The position numbers and the translations under genes were made by a program. A stretch of 62,223 nt of DNA from a virus: the IMG/VR virus record IMGVR_UViG_3300009507_002699, positions 1-62,223 of that record; one strand, given 5' to 3'. Positions within the stretch are counted from its first letter, which is position 1; the number at the start of each line of letters is the position of its first letter. The notes below the pieces were generated by a model. That model was not told the origin of the DNA. It did not search any database and saw only the letters and a list, made by a program, of their open reading frames with translations. This document shows, piece after piece, positions 1-8,900 of the stretch.

Positions 1-377
1 CTAACATTAATAATACCATTATAGTATTCATCTGTTTCAAGCACACGCCTATCAAACTGTTCTCTTGCCTCTATGTAGGACATTTCGCCCCTACCTTTAC
101 ATAGGTATAATATTTCTCTTGTAAACTTGTCTTCGCCTAGTTGTGCAACATCTGCGTTTAGTCTATCACTGGATCCCCAGTAATCACGCCAGTCGCTTTC
201 TTTAGTGCCGCGTCTTTTATTTTTCTTGCCTTTGAGTGGTGGCTTAGTAGTTTTAAATTTTGCTAGTTTTTTGCCTATGTATTTTTGGCCTGTAGTGGTA
301 TTGGTAATAAGATAAACAAAGCCTTCGTACTCATCTGGTATTTCATCTATTGTTTTTCCGTCATAAGTCCACTGCAT
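1..377 (-). CDS. GIY-YIG family endonuclease, Seg-like (partial, runs off window)
   Basis: Translating the minus strand from the ATG at 377 gives an open frame of at least 125 codons that runs off the left edge. Near the N-terminus it has the GIY-YIG core as FVYLITN...QKYIGKK (residues about 20-37). This is followed by a Lys/Arg-rich stretch and a DWRDYWGSS segment. The pattern is that of the small Seg-like GIY-YIG nucleases common in T4-type phages, where they act as free-standing homing endonucleases or related DNA nickases. It lies 21 nt downstream of the small gene ending at 399, so it is probably the last visible member of the minus-strand operon. The ribosome binding site is weak (AGGTAAGT). 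The C-terminus, including the usual catalytic Glu region, is partly beyond the window, so activity cannot be judged. Confidence 0.8.
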   Translation of the reverse strand, partial: MQWTYDGKTIDEIPDEYEGFVYLITNTTTGQKYIGKKLAKFKTTKPPLKGKKNKRRGTKESDWRDYWGSSDRLNADVAQLGEDKFTREILYLCKGRGEMSYIEAREQFDRRVLETDEYYNGIINV

Positions 378-398
378 GAACTTACTTACCTATGCCTA

Positions 399-593
399 TT
401 ATTTGTCTGCCTCTATTTTGGTTTTGAACTTGTTATTAATCTCATCCATACGTAATTTACTCAATTTACGTATTTCTCTGAGCCATTTCCGGCTTGCTCT
501 GTGGGTTCTGTACGATACACGGTTTTCAAAAGTTTCATTTGCTTTGAAATACTCCATATATGCTTTTGTTAATAGATCGTGCGTATCATCCAT
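399..593 (-). CDS. small basic conserved hypothetical protein (64 aa)
   Basis: A short, highly charged, probably all-helical protein of 64 residues with many Lys/Arg (for example RASRKWLREIRKLSK). It starts inside the end of the SufE-like gene: the ATG at 593 overlaps the TGA at 586-588, so the two are translationally coupled. Small proteins of this flavour occur in marine T4-like phages and are sometimes annotated as histone H1/Hc1-like because of the basic repeats. I recognise the resemblance but no domain strongly enough to assign a role. Coupling to its neighbours and the absence of a better frame on either strand are the reasons for calling it real. Confidence 0.65.
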   Translation of the reverse strand: MDDTHDLLTKAYMEYFKANETFENRVSYRTHRASRKWLREIRKLSKLRMDEINNKFKTKIEADK

Positions 594-990
594 GTTTTGC
601 TATACCTATGATTCTCTCAATTAAACTACCAAATCCTACTTGTCTTTGCATTGTTAGTAATTCTCTTATACCTAATGGTTTAAAACTGTCTAAAGTTAAG
701 TGTGCTATTGAACTTTTGTGTTCTCCGTTCACTAGATCAACAATAACTTTAGCAGTTCCTTTTGTAATCCAAGCATCACCGTCGTGTTTGTATTCTACAG
801 TACCGTCTTTGTTCTGTTTTCCAGTCACCCATAAATTACTTGCACATCCTCTTATTTTATTTTCTTCAATTTTGTCCTTTTCATTCAAAGGTTCAACTTC
901 TCTTGCTAGATCAACCAAGTACTGTAGCCTATCATGTCCTTGTAACATAGCAAGTTCATCACCACGTGCTTTGATTTTATCTAAAATCAT
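586..990 (-). CDS. sufE: SufE-like cysteine desulfuration / sulfur-acceptor protein
   Basis: A 134-residue protein, the size of bacterial SufE (about 138 aa). SufE accepts persulfide sulfur from the cysteine desulfurase SufS and passes it to the Fe-S scaffold. Visible family features are IRGCASNLWV with the presumed catalytic Cys49, a following glycine/aspartate-rich beta segment, KGTAKVIVDLVNG, and the C-terminal helix pattern LGIRELLTMQRQVGFGSLIERI. The start ATG at 988-990 overlaps the gp46 stop codon, so it is co-transcribed and coupled with gp46/gp47. No SufS, SufB/C/D or IscU homologue is in this window, so it would have to work with the host desulfurase. Its presence in a genome with eleven radical SAM (4Fe-4S) enzymes is notable. 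Family assignment is firm; the link to the radical SAM genes is inference. Confidence 0.88.
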   Translation of the reverse strand: MILDKIKARGDELAMLQGHDRLQYLVDLAREVEPLNEKDKIEENKIRGCASNLWVTGKQNKDGTVEYKHDGDAWITKGTAKVIVDLVNGEHKSSIAHLTLDSFKPLGIRELLTMQRQVGFGSLIERIIGIAKHG

Positions 991-2762
991 TAATCTACAA
1001 TCTCTATGTCATTTTCATAACTAGTAAAGCCATTTTCTTTTACAACTTTCATTAAATGATTAACTCTACCAATTAATTCGTCTTTGTGTGAGATAAGGAA
1101 AACATTTTTATGTCGTTCTCTACCCATCTTTTTAAGAACTGCTAATGCTCCTTCAACTCCTGCTGTGTCCATACCACTATCAATCAACTCATCAATAAAC
1201 AACAAGTTGATGTTTTGATATAAACTTTCCCAAACATCTCTAAATGCAAAACTCATGCCAAGGATAAGTCTGTTGCGTTCACCCCTTGACAAGTTATCAA
1301 AGTCTAAGTCTTGACCTAGTTGTGTAATTTCAACATTTAAGTCATTCATAAACACAACTTGATGTGGCAATCCTAGTTTATCTAAGTAATATGTAAGTCT
1401 GTTGTTTAAGTATGCTAAGTTTTGATCGATAATCTTTTTACGAATAAAACTATCCTTGTTAGTTAATAGTTTTAACAAGAACTCTTGATGGTCTTTAAAA
1501 TTTGTTAGGTCATTAATAGCAGACCAATCAACTTCTTGCATAGCAGTATTGTTTAATTCATCAATTTGTTGTTGATAAGGATCAATTTCTGCTTTTTTAT
1601 TTTCAAGTGCTGTCTTAAGACTATCAACGTTTTGTCTATGCTCGTATGCTTCTTTTGCTGTTTCGTAATATGTTGTAGGTTTGCCATTGATATCACCAAT
1701 ATCTTCAAGTCCTTTTGTAACATCATCTACTTTTTTAGCAATCTCTGATCGATAGTCAATTGCTTCATCTAGTTCTTTTTCTTTACGTGCTTCGAGTTCT
1801 GCTTTTTTATCTGCATGTAGTTCCTGTCCGCAAGTATAACATGTAGCATCTTCAAGATTTGTAATATCTTTAGTTGCTTTCTCTACAGACTTCTCTGCAC
1901 GTACTAATGCTGGTTCCAAAGTACTAAGTTCTTTTTTAAGAGCCAAAATAGCATTGTTGTGTTCATTCCAATTTTGTAATTTTTCGTGTGCATCTAATTC
2001 AACATTAACATCTAAGTGTTCTAATTCATCAATTGCACTAGTTAATTTGTCTACGTCTTGTTGCTTTTTAGAAAGCCAAGCACGTTGAGTACCCTGCAAG
2101 TTTGTAATAGTATCTTCAATTTTACTATTTGAACTTTGTATTGCTTCAATCTTTAACGTTTCTTGTGTAATAGTATCTTTAGTTTGACGTACTTGATCTT
2201 TTAGTGCATCGGCTTTTTCGCTAAGGATAGTAATACCTAATAACTGTTCAATAATAGCACGTTGATCGTTTTGTCTCATACTTAGAAACGGTTCGGTATA
2301 GGTATTTAGAGCAACAACGTGTTTGAACATATCATGACTCATACCTAACAATGTGTTTATTGCTTCTTGAGTTTTGCGACTGTCACCTTGCGACTCGTCT
2401 ACCTGCTCTTGTTCTTGATTATTAATGTAAAACTTTAGTACATTAGGCGAACGACCACGTTCAATACGATAGTCAATTCCATCCTTTTCAAAATCAAGAG
2501 AAACCAACATACCTTTGCTGTTGGTCTTATTAATTAAGTTATTGCGTTTGATGTTTGTTAACGCTACGCCATACAATGCATAACTTAGAGCATTAATGAT
2601 AGTAGTTTTACCTGTACCATTTCTTGATCCGTTATCATCGCCACCTTGATCTAAGTTTTCACCTAGTACAAGTGTTAATTGTTCTTTGTTAAAGTCAACA
2701 GCCTGAGTTTGGTTGCCCACACTCATAAAGTTTTTTACGGTTAGGTCTTTAATACGTATCAT
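990..2762 (-). CDS. 46: recombination endonuclease subunit gp46 (SbcC/Rad50-like ATPase)
   Basis: A 590-residue SMC-like ATPase, close to T4 gp46 in length. The Walker A motif is GSRNGTGKTT (about residues 45-54). A long coiled-coil region (about 180-450) is broken by a zinc-hook CYTC at Cys308/Cys311. The C-terminus carries the ABC signature LSRGERNR and a Walker B segment LLFIDELIDSG followed by ISHKDE. With gp47 it forms the Mre11/Rad50-type nuclease that resects DNA ends in recombination-dependent replication and contributes to host DNA degradation. The gene overlaps gp47 by 4 nt (2759-2762), and its stop overlaps the SufE-like start. Expression probably comes from the sigma70-type promoter upstream of gp47. 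Confidence 0.95.
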   Translation of the reverse strand: MIRIKDLTVKNFMSVGNQTQAVDFNKEQLTLVLGENLDQGGDDNGSRNGTGKTTIINALSYALYGVALTNIKRNNLINKTNSKGMLVSLDFEKDGIDYRIERGRSPNVLKFYINNQEQEQVDESQGDSRKTQEAINTLLGMSHDMFKHVVALNTYTEPFLSMRQNDQRAIIEQLLGITILSEKADALKDQVRQTKDTITQETLKIEAIQSSNSKIEDTITNLQGTQRAWLSKKQQDVDKLTSAIDELEHLDVNVELDAHEKLQNWNEHNNAILALKKELSTLEPALVRAEKSVEKATKDITNLEDATCYTCGQELHADKKAELEARKEKELDEAIDYRSEIAKKVDDVTKGLEDIGDINGKPTTYYETAKEAYEHRQNVDSLKTALENKKAEIDPYQQQIDELNNTAMQEVDWSAINDLTNFKDHQEFLLKLLTNKDSFIRKKIIDQNLAYLNNRLTYYLDKLGLPHQVVFMNDLNVEITQLGQDLDFDNLSRGERNRLILGMSFAFRDVWESLYQNINLLFIDELIDSGMDTAGVEGALAVLKKMGRERHKNVFLISHKDELIGRVNHLMKVVKENGFTSYENDIEIVD

Positions 2763-3769
2763 AGTTCGTTATAGATGTCCAATAGCATTTTCTTGTTAAA
2801 GTTATCTGAGTCGATTACAGTAATTTCTTTAGATACAATTTCGTCAACACTTTCAAATGTTGAAATATCTAAGTCTGTACTAATTTCTTCGACTTGTTTT
2901 TGCGGGATTAATGTAATCTCTCTACAACCGTGTTGTGAGATATACGTTTCTTTAATAAATTGTGCTTCTTCATAACTAATTGGAACATCAATAGTAACAC
3001 GTAGATACATATTACTTTTAATAATGTCTTGATTAGGGTCAAGAAGTTTGCTAAGTGTGGTTGTTCTGTACTTAGGACAATCTTCCCAGTTTAGGTATTC
3101 AGGCTCTTTGTTGTTTTCTCTGTCAAGTATCATCATTCCTCTTGCATCATCCCATGCATCTGCATAGTTGTGAGGAAATGCATTACCTAAGTAATGTACT
3201 TTGCCTTGTTTTTGTCGTTTATGAAAATGACCACTAAACACATATTCTTGGTGTTCAAAGTGTTCTGCTCGTAGTTCTCCATGATCTGGCATCTGTACCA
3301 TTGCATTCATGTAAAAACTTGGAAGTTCAAAATGACCAAACATGTATTTGCTTTTAATGTCTTTAATTTTACGCCATTCGTCGCCTACTAACCAAGGAAT
3401 CAGTGCAACATCTTCTTCTTGATATATTTCGTCAATGAATGTAATACCCGGAATGTATGTAGCAAACGCAGTTGAGTTTACATCACGCTTATCTTTGTAA
3501 TATAAATCATGGTTACCGTCAAAAAAGTAAAACTTTTCAAATGAACTACCTAATTTCTCCATACAACGTATTGTTGCATCCATGGTTGTAAGATTAAGAC
3601 TGTTTCTATTATGATGCCAGTCGCCACAAAAAATTCCTGTTTCGCATCCATTGGCTTTTGCTTGTGCAATATACCAATCTATGAAACGTTCACAATCATC
3701 GTTATGTACTTTACTATTGCCTTTTAAGCCAAGATGAATATCAGTAAAGACTGCCGCTTTCTTAAACAA
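2759..3769 (-). CDS. 47: recombination endonuclease subunit gp47 (SbcD/Mre11-like)
   Basis: A 336-residue calcineurin-like metallophosphoesterase. The metal-binding blocks are in order: FTDIHLG (Asp10, His12), FCGDWHHNR (Asp50), DGNHD (Asn86, His87) and SGHFHKRQ (His181, His183). It is the nuclease partner of gp46, and their reading frames overlap by 4 nt. The start is a TTG at 3769, chosen because the product begins right at the first beta strand and an AAGGA ribosome binding site sits about 7 nt upstream. No in-frame ATG gives a better fit. A perfect TTGACA-17-TATAAT promoter lies 28-56 nt upstream, implying early/middle expression by host RNA polymerase. Confidence 0.95.
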   Translation of the reverse strand: MFKKAAVFTDIHLGLKGNSKVHNDDCERFIDWYIAQAKANGCETGIFCGDWHHNRNSLNLTTMDATIRCMEKLGSSFEKFYFFDGNHDLYYKDKRDVNSTAFATYIPGITFIDEIYQEEDVALIPWLVGDEWRKIKDIKSKYMFGHFELPSFYMNAMVQMPDHGELRAEHFEHQEYVFSGHFHKRQKQGKVHYLGNAFPHNYADAWDDARGMMILDRENNKEPEYLNWEDCPKYRTTTLSKLLDPNQDIIKSNMYLRVTIDVPISYEEAQFIKETYISQHGCREITLIPQKQVEEISTDLDISTFESVDEIVSKEITVIDSDNFNKKMLLDIYNEL

Positions 3770-3796
3770 ATTAAAATCCTTATTTTATACTGTTAA

Positions 3797-3825
3797 ATTA
3801 TATACTAAAAATGTACATGTGTCAA
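3797..3825 (-). promoter_or_regulatory. sigma70-type promoter for gp47-gp46-sufE operon
   Basis: On the minus strand TTGACA (3825-3820) is followed after exactly 17 nt by TATAAT (3802-3797), a perfect match to the bacterial housekeeping consensus. Transcription would start near 3790, about 20 nt before the TTG start of gp47, leaving room for the AAGGA ribosome binding site. It is seen directly in the sequence; activity is inferred. Confidence 0.85.
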
Positions 3826-3836
3826 CCACAATTTAA

Positions 3837-4667
3837 TTATTTTTTAGCATTAAGTTCTTCTTGTCTTTTCTGTGATGCTTCCCATTCTCCAGCATGTTGT
3901 CTAGTATAACTTGGATTCATATTATTCATTTCTAAAATATCGTCTCTAATATTTTGATTACGCTTTTCTAGGTTAATAACACGTACAAATGAGTTTGTAA
4001 CCGCCGCTGTATAGTATGCAAATGGATTTTGTGACTTAGATTCGTCAAATTGTAGTCCAATTTGTGCTAATTGTAGTATTGCTTGTCCGCGCATTTCGTC
4101 ATTGTAGGTGTATCCACGTACATTACCGCGTGTTGCATATCTATCACATAACTTCATCCACATCATAGCAAGTTTATTAGTTGCTTTACCGTGTGATTTG
4201 CTAAATCCGCCATTTTCCATGCCACCTTCCCAATGACTTTTACCTACACATACTAATTCACCGTCATCATTAAACTTAAAGTGCTGAAATGGTGGAAAAT
4301 TTAACTTTACTCTAGTATCTGCTACTGTTTTTGGGTTCTTTTTACGTCCAGGCTCTTCAGGAATATGATCAAATGTCATAATTCTAAAAATTAATTCTTC
4401 TTTTGTAATTTTTCTATAGTCTACTTCACATTCGGCTTGTTTTATCTTTTCACCTGCCGCTTTTCTAGTCTCAAATGCTAATTGACTTTGTTTTTTTGCC
4501 TTATTTCGCTTTGCTTCTGCTATAGTGCGTATGTTGATTTTGTCAATATCGGTTAAAATTATGTCAAAATTAGCATACTCGTCGTCCATATAACTACAAA
4601 ATGTACTTTTGGACTTGTGTATCTCTTTTAAGATATCTTTGTTGTTTAAGTAATTTACTTTTCTCAT
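3837..4667 (-). CDS. 55: late-transcription sigma factor gp55
   Basis: A 276-residue protein whose C-terminal half resembles T4-type gp55, the sigma factor that directs host RNA polymerase to TATAAATA late promoters. The relevant stretch is about residues 180-260: a helical region with NDEMRGQAILQLAQIG, FDESKSQNPFAYYTAAV, then SFVRVINLEKRNQNIRDD, corresponding to the sigma region 2-like core. It is longer than T4 gp55 (185 aa) because of a charged N-terminal extension (about 1-130) that I cannot assign. TGGAG lies 6-7 nt before the ATG. A perfect sigma70-type promoter precedes it, consistent with gp55 being made before late transcription begins. T4-like late elements upstream of the structural genes in this window are its expected targets. 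Confidence 0.85.
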   Translation of the reverse strand: MRKVNYLNNKDILKEIHKSKSTFCSYMDDEYANFDIILTDIDKINIRTIAEAKRNKAKKQSQLAFETRKAAGEKIKQAECEVDYRKITKEELIFRIMTFDHIPEEPGRKKNPKTVADTRVKLNFPPFQHFKFNDDGELVCVGKSHWEGGMENGGFSKSHGKATNKLAMMWMKLCDRYATRGNVRGYTYNDEMRGQAILQLAQIGLQFDESKSQNPFAYYTAAVTNSFVRVINLEKRNQNIRDDILEMNNMNPSYTRQHAGEWEASQKRQEELNAKK

Positions 4668-4697
4668 TAGGGCTCCAGTTTTTAAAGTATTACATAC

Positions 4698-4726
4698 ATT
4701 ATAATATACGTAGTTAAAAAAGTCAA
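4698..4726 (-). promoter_or_regulatory. 55: sigma70-type promoter for gp55
   Basis: On the minus strand TTGACT (4726-4721) and TATAAT (4703-4698) are separated by exactly 17 nt. The predicted start, near 4691, gives a leader of about 24 nt before the gp55 ATG at 4667. It sits in the divergent gap between the early (minus) and late (plus) blocks, back-to-back with a late-type element for the plus strand. Confidence 0.85.
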
Positions 4727-4736
4727 CTAAATAATA
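4727..4736 (+). promoter_or_regulatory. probable T4-like late promoter element
   Basis: CTAAATAATA lies 24 nt upstream of the ATG at 4761, which itself has AGGAG 5 nt ahead. It resembles the CTAAATA/TATAAATA late elements of T4-like marine phages but is not a perfect match. It would start transcription of the tail/baseplate block. Confidence 0.5.
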
Positions 4737-4760
4737 CTATAAAGTTTAACAGGAGTAATA

Positions 4761-5603
4761 ATGGCCGCTAACCGATATCAACGTAATCCACACATTGATC
4801 ATGCCTATGATGAATTTGGTACTGTTCAAAGCACAATCAAGGAAAAAGCAAAAAGAATTATTGCTCATCCACATGATGCAGGTGAATATGCATCTTCTGT
4901 TCGCAGGGGGCCTTTACCACATGATGGTGTTCCTGTTTCAAAAACAACATCAGAAGCAAAAGTTGTTGATAAAGCCGCTGACAATGATTGGCGTGTAAGT
5001 ATTTCTATTCCTCCGGTGATCAAAGAACTTGAGTCGACATTAATTAATCCTTTAATTGACTCAGGTGAACGAATGATATTTCCTTTTACTCCGTCTGTAA
5101 TCTTTTCACACAGTGCATCTTATAGTTCGATGCAACCTGTACATACTAATTATCCTTTTTACAATTATCAGAATTCCGCTGTGGACGCTATAACAGTTTC
5201 AGGTGATTTTTTTATTGAAACAAACGCAGATGCAGAATATTGGGTAGCGGCAGTTACGTTTTTACGTACACTAACCAAAATGTTTTATGGAGACAACGGA
5301 TCTAATACAGGCAATCCACCTCCAATTGTAAAATTCAATGGATATGGAGAATATGTTTTTAAAAATGTTCCTTGTGTAGTAACAAGTTTTAACGTTGACT
5401 TACCACAAGATGTTGATTATATGAAAACAACTATTTCAGGAGCCGAAGCAGGCGAAACTGAAGGCGCACCAGGTACATGGGTACCAACACAAAGTTTAAT
5501 GGCTGTAACATTACAACCTGTTTACAGTAGATCGCATGTTGAACAATTTAGCCTTAATGATTTTATAAATGGAAACTTAATTAGCACGAGAGGATTTGTA
5601 TAA
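4761..5603 (+). CDS. tail tube / baseplate-associated structural protein
   Basis: A 280-residue protein with a charged N-terminus (about 1-75). A compact domain follows, containing MIFPFTPSVIFSHSASYSS, ITVSGDFFIETNADAEYW and FNGYGEYVFKNVPCVV. The latter patterns are typical of small tail-tube-like or baseplate-tube initiator proteins of myoviruses, where a beta-sandwich builds the tube end. In T4 this position next to gp53 and the hub would suit gp48/gp54, but I do not see enough similarity to name it. Its stop overlaps the gp53 start (TAATG), so the two are coupled. It opens the late plus-strand block, with a strong AGGAG ribosome binding site. Confidence 0.7.
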   Translation: MAANRYQRNPHIDHAYDEFGTVQSTIKEKAKRIIAHPHDAGEYASSVRRGPLPHDGVPVSKTTSEAKVVDKAADNDWRVSISIPPVIKELESTLINPLIDSGERMIFPFTPSVIFSHSASYSSMQPVHTNYPFYNYQNSAVDAITVSGDFFIETNADAEYWVAAVTFLRTLTKMFYGDNGSNTGNPPPIVKFNGYGEYVFKNVPCVVTSFNVDLPQDVDYMKTTISGAEAGETEGAPGTWVPTQSLMAVTLQPVYSRSHVEQFSLNDFINGNLISTRGFV

Positions 5604-5908
5604 TGTCAGCATCATATAATAAGTCTAGTCCTTGGGCAAATACATCTATTGTTGATAACAAATATTTAGGAAATTTTCAAATACGTCCTGTTCCTGCAGA
5701 AGCAGATGATTTTTTATATACGATAGAAACACAGTATACACATAGACCAGATTTACTTGCATACGATTTGTATGGTAATAGTAAGTTGTGGTGGGTATTT
5801 GCACAACGTAATATGGATACAATAAAAGATCCTGTATTTGACATGGTAGCAGGAGTACAAATATTCATACCAAAAGGTCCTTCACTAAGAAACGTACTAG
5901 GAGTATAA
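5603..5908 (+). CDS. 53: baseplate wedge subunit gp53
   Basis: A 101-residue protein matching the gp53 baseplate wedge family. After a short tail it has YTIETQYTHRPDLLAYDLYG, then KLWWVFAQRNMD, and DMVAGVQIFIPK at the end. The motif order (Tyr/Arg-Pro-Asp loop, LWWVF strand, terminal IP) is the LysM-like core of this family. It is shorter than T4 gp53 (196 aa), as in many marine phages. In T4, gp53 joins neighbouring wedges around the hub. It is coupled upstream by a TAATG overlap and followed after one base by the TTG start of the hub-like gene. Confidence 0.85.
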   Translation: MSASYNKSSPWANTSIVDNKYLGNFQIRPVPAEADDFLYTIETQYTHRPDLLAYDLYGNSKLWWVFAQRNMDTIKDPVFDMVAGVQIFIPKGPSLRNVLGV

Positions 5909-5909
5909 A

Positions 5910-8900
5910 TTGAATTTTAGATCGCTAGTCAATAAAGTGTCTAACAAGTTTGCACAAATAAGTTCGGCTGTTCCAGATATTGCAGGAGAATTGCAAGGAC
6001 AACTTAACAATACTTTGAATCAATTCAAAGTAGAAGGGGTAGATGAAGCCTTAGGAAAAATACAAGGGTTTACATCTTCTGCAAAAGACGGAAGTTTATT
6101 TGCATCAATGCATCCTAAAGAATTTAAAAGTAACTTACGAGCAAAACCAGGTCCGATTGGATTCACAACTAAAGCAGGACAAATGGTACCAGGAGAATCT
6201 CAACCACCTTGGCCTAATGAATTAGAAAATTTTGCAAGTATGAACTGTATTATTACACTTGCGGCATTAAGTCATAAAGAAATTTCCGATCCTGATAACA
6301 CTTATCGTAAAACCGGCTTGAATAATATTGTATGCCAAAGTGGTGGTGGCGCAGGTTCTAAGAAACAAAAAACACAAGTTGAAAAGGCTCTAGGTAGTAA
6401 TGTAGAATTTTTTATTGACAACTTAGATGTTGGTGCAAATATCACACCAAGTTTATCTTATGGTACAAATAGTAATGTAACAAAAATTACTTTTGATGTA
6501 ATGGAACCATATAGTATGGGACTGTTTTATCAAGCATTAAGTGTTGCCGCGGCAAAGGCAGGCTTTATGGATTATACAACAGCATGTTTTTGTTTACAAT
6601 TAGATTTTAAAGGTTGGACAGTTGACGGAACACAAGTAGATGTACCATATGCAAGAAGACTTATTCCAATTTCACTTACAACTTCACAATTTTCAGTTAA
6701 TGAAGGCGGTTCAACATATCAAGTCGAAGCCATTGCATGGAATGAACGTGCATTGCGTGATAGTGTGCAACAGGTTAAAACAGATATTGCAGTTACAGGT
6801 AGAACTGTTAGAGAAATTTTACAAACAGGTGGAAAAAGTGTAACAGGCATTATGAATAATAGATTACTTGAAATGCAAGAAGCAGATCAAGTTTCAGTTG
6901 CAGATCAATTTGTAATTATTTTTCCAAAAGAAGGAGCATCTACTTTTAGTCCTACAGCAAATGCAGAAACAAATAATTCTGCAACAGTGAATCCTAGTTC
7001 ATTTAACGAAGGTGCTGAAGGCGATATAATAGACGTCGACGAAACTAAAGAACATGTAACTAATCCAAAAATTTTAGAAGCATATTGGAAAAGTATAGGC
7101 GGCAGTGACGAACCAGTGCCAGAAGATTTTGATGAGTATCTTGCAACAATGTCAGGCAATGTAAAAAATGCAGGCAGACTAGATAACATACTTAAAAAAT
7201 ATGCCTCAAGTTCATTTAGCCAAAATGAAATTGGTGCATCAAAAATGCTTGACAGTCCTTTTGAAGGTGGCGCACAACCAATGCCTGAACCAAAAAATGT
7301 TCAAGGGGGTGGTATCGACGGATTTGTTGCTAGAAAAGCACAAGTTCAAGCAACCAATGAACAAATTGCAAAAGATAATGAAGAATTAAAAAAGAAAAAC
7401 GAAGAGTTCCAAGCAAAGTATCCTATATTTGCTCGTGCAGGATCTAATATGAAACTTAACGGCGAAGTTCGTACTTATAAATTTAGTGCAGGCACACGAC
7501 TACAAGAAATTATTGAGGAAGTTTTAATTACTAGTATGTATGGTAGAGAACTTGCTCAACAATTAAGAGATGTTAAAGATCCGTTTGGATATATTAAATG
7601 GTATAGAGTAGAAACAGATGTTTATACAGTTCCTACTAATAGTGAAATAGCAAAAACAGGAAGAGTGCCCTCTGTATACACTTATAGGATTGTTCCTTAC
7701 TATGTACACCATAGTGTGTTTTCTGCTCCAACTACTGCAAGTAAAGGAGTACCAGAATTAAAAGCACAAGCGGCAAAAGAATACAATTATATCTATACAG
7801 GTAAAAACAAAGATATATTAGAGTTTGAAATTGCTTACAACAAAAGTTTTATCTATCCAATAACAGCAGATAGAGGTTCGTCAACTGCGGCACAATCAAC
7901 AGGAGCGGCAGGAACACAAACAACAGGTGGCAAAGAGCCATCGTACAAAACCAACGATGGACCAAACGGATTATCGTCAGGAGAACCTGCGGCAAAACAA
8001 TCAGAAATTGTAAACACAAGATCTGGTAATTCTGGCGGCTCTGGATTTGATAACTCTGAAATTGGAATTGCTAGAATGTTTAACGATAGACTTATGAATT
8101 CTTTAGTTGACATGGTAAAAATTAATATGACTATTATGGGAGATCCGTTTTATTTGTCAGACAACGGTGTAGGCAATTATCATGCTGAAGAAACATCGTA
8201 TATTAATATGACTAAAGACGGACATGCAAATTATAACAATGGAGAACTACATGTAAACATATTATTTAGAACTCCGATAGACTTTGATCCAGACAAAGGA
8301 GATTATATATTTCCTGAAGAATTAATTATTGTGGATACGTTTAGTGGTCTTTATCGTGTTAATTTTGTTAATCATTTAATTAACAATAATTCATACACTA
8401 CAGTTTTACAAATGACTAGAGTAAGAGCACAAACTGAACAGACCCAAACACAGAATCTTGGAGCATTTATTGAAACTACTAAAGCAAGCGAATCAATGAA
8501 TGAGAAAGCAGTTGACTATGCTAAAAAAGTTTCTGATGCGGCAATCACAACAGGTGCTACTGAAAACTTGCAAGCATATAAAAAAGAAGTTGAATTATTA
8601 TTGCCTGGATACGAAGGTTTAAATGAACTTGTTTCACAGCAAGCACAGTCGTTAGGTTTACCAGCATTAGATGCATTTGGTAGAATAGGTGCTTCGTTAA
8701 AAACCATACAAGAACAAATTGGTATTGCAGACCTAGGAAAAATTGGATCAGAATTTAATAATTTAAAAAATGCCGCCACAACCTTCGCCTCAGAAACACT
8801 AAGTCAGGTAAATTTAAGTGGGAGTGATGTTTTAGGAAAATTTGGAACAACAGTAACAAACACAGTAGGAAACATATCCGGCTTACAAAAAATTGCTAAT

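Noticed and set aside
6905-8779. Open frames on the minus strand inside the hub-like gene (for example 6905-7189, 7853-8113, 8516-8779)
   Set aside because: They lie wholly within a strongly supported plus-strand gene, have low-complexity Ser/Pro/Ala-rich products and no ribosome binding site or context.
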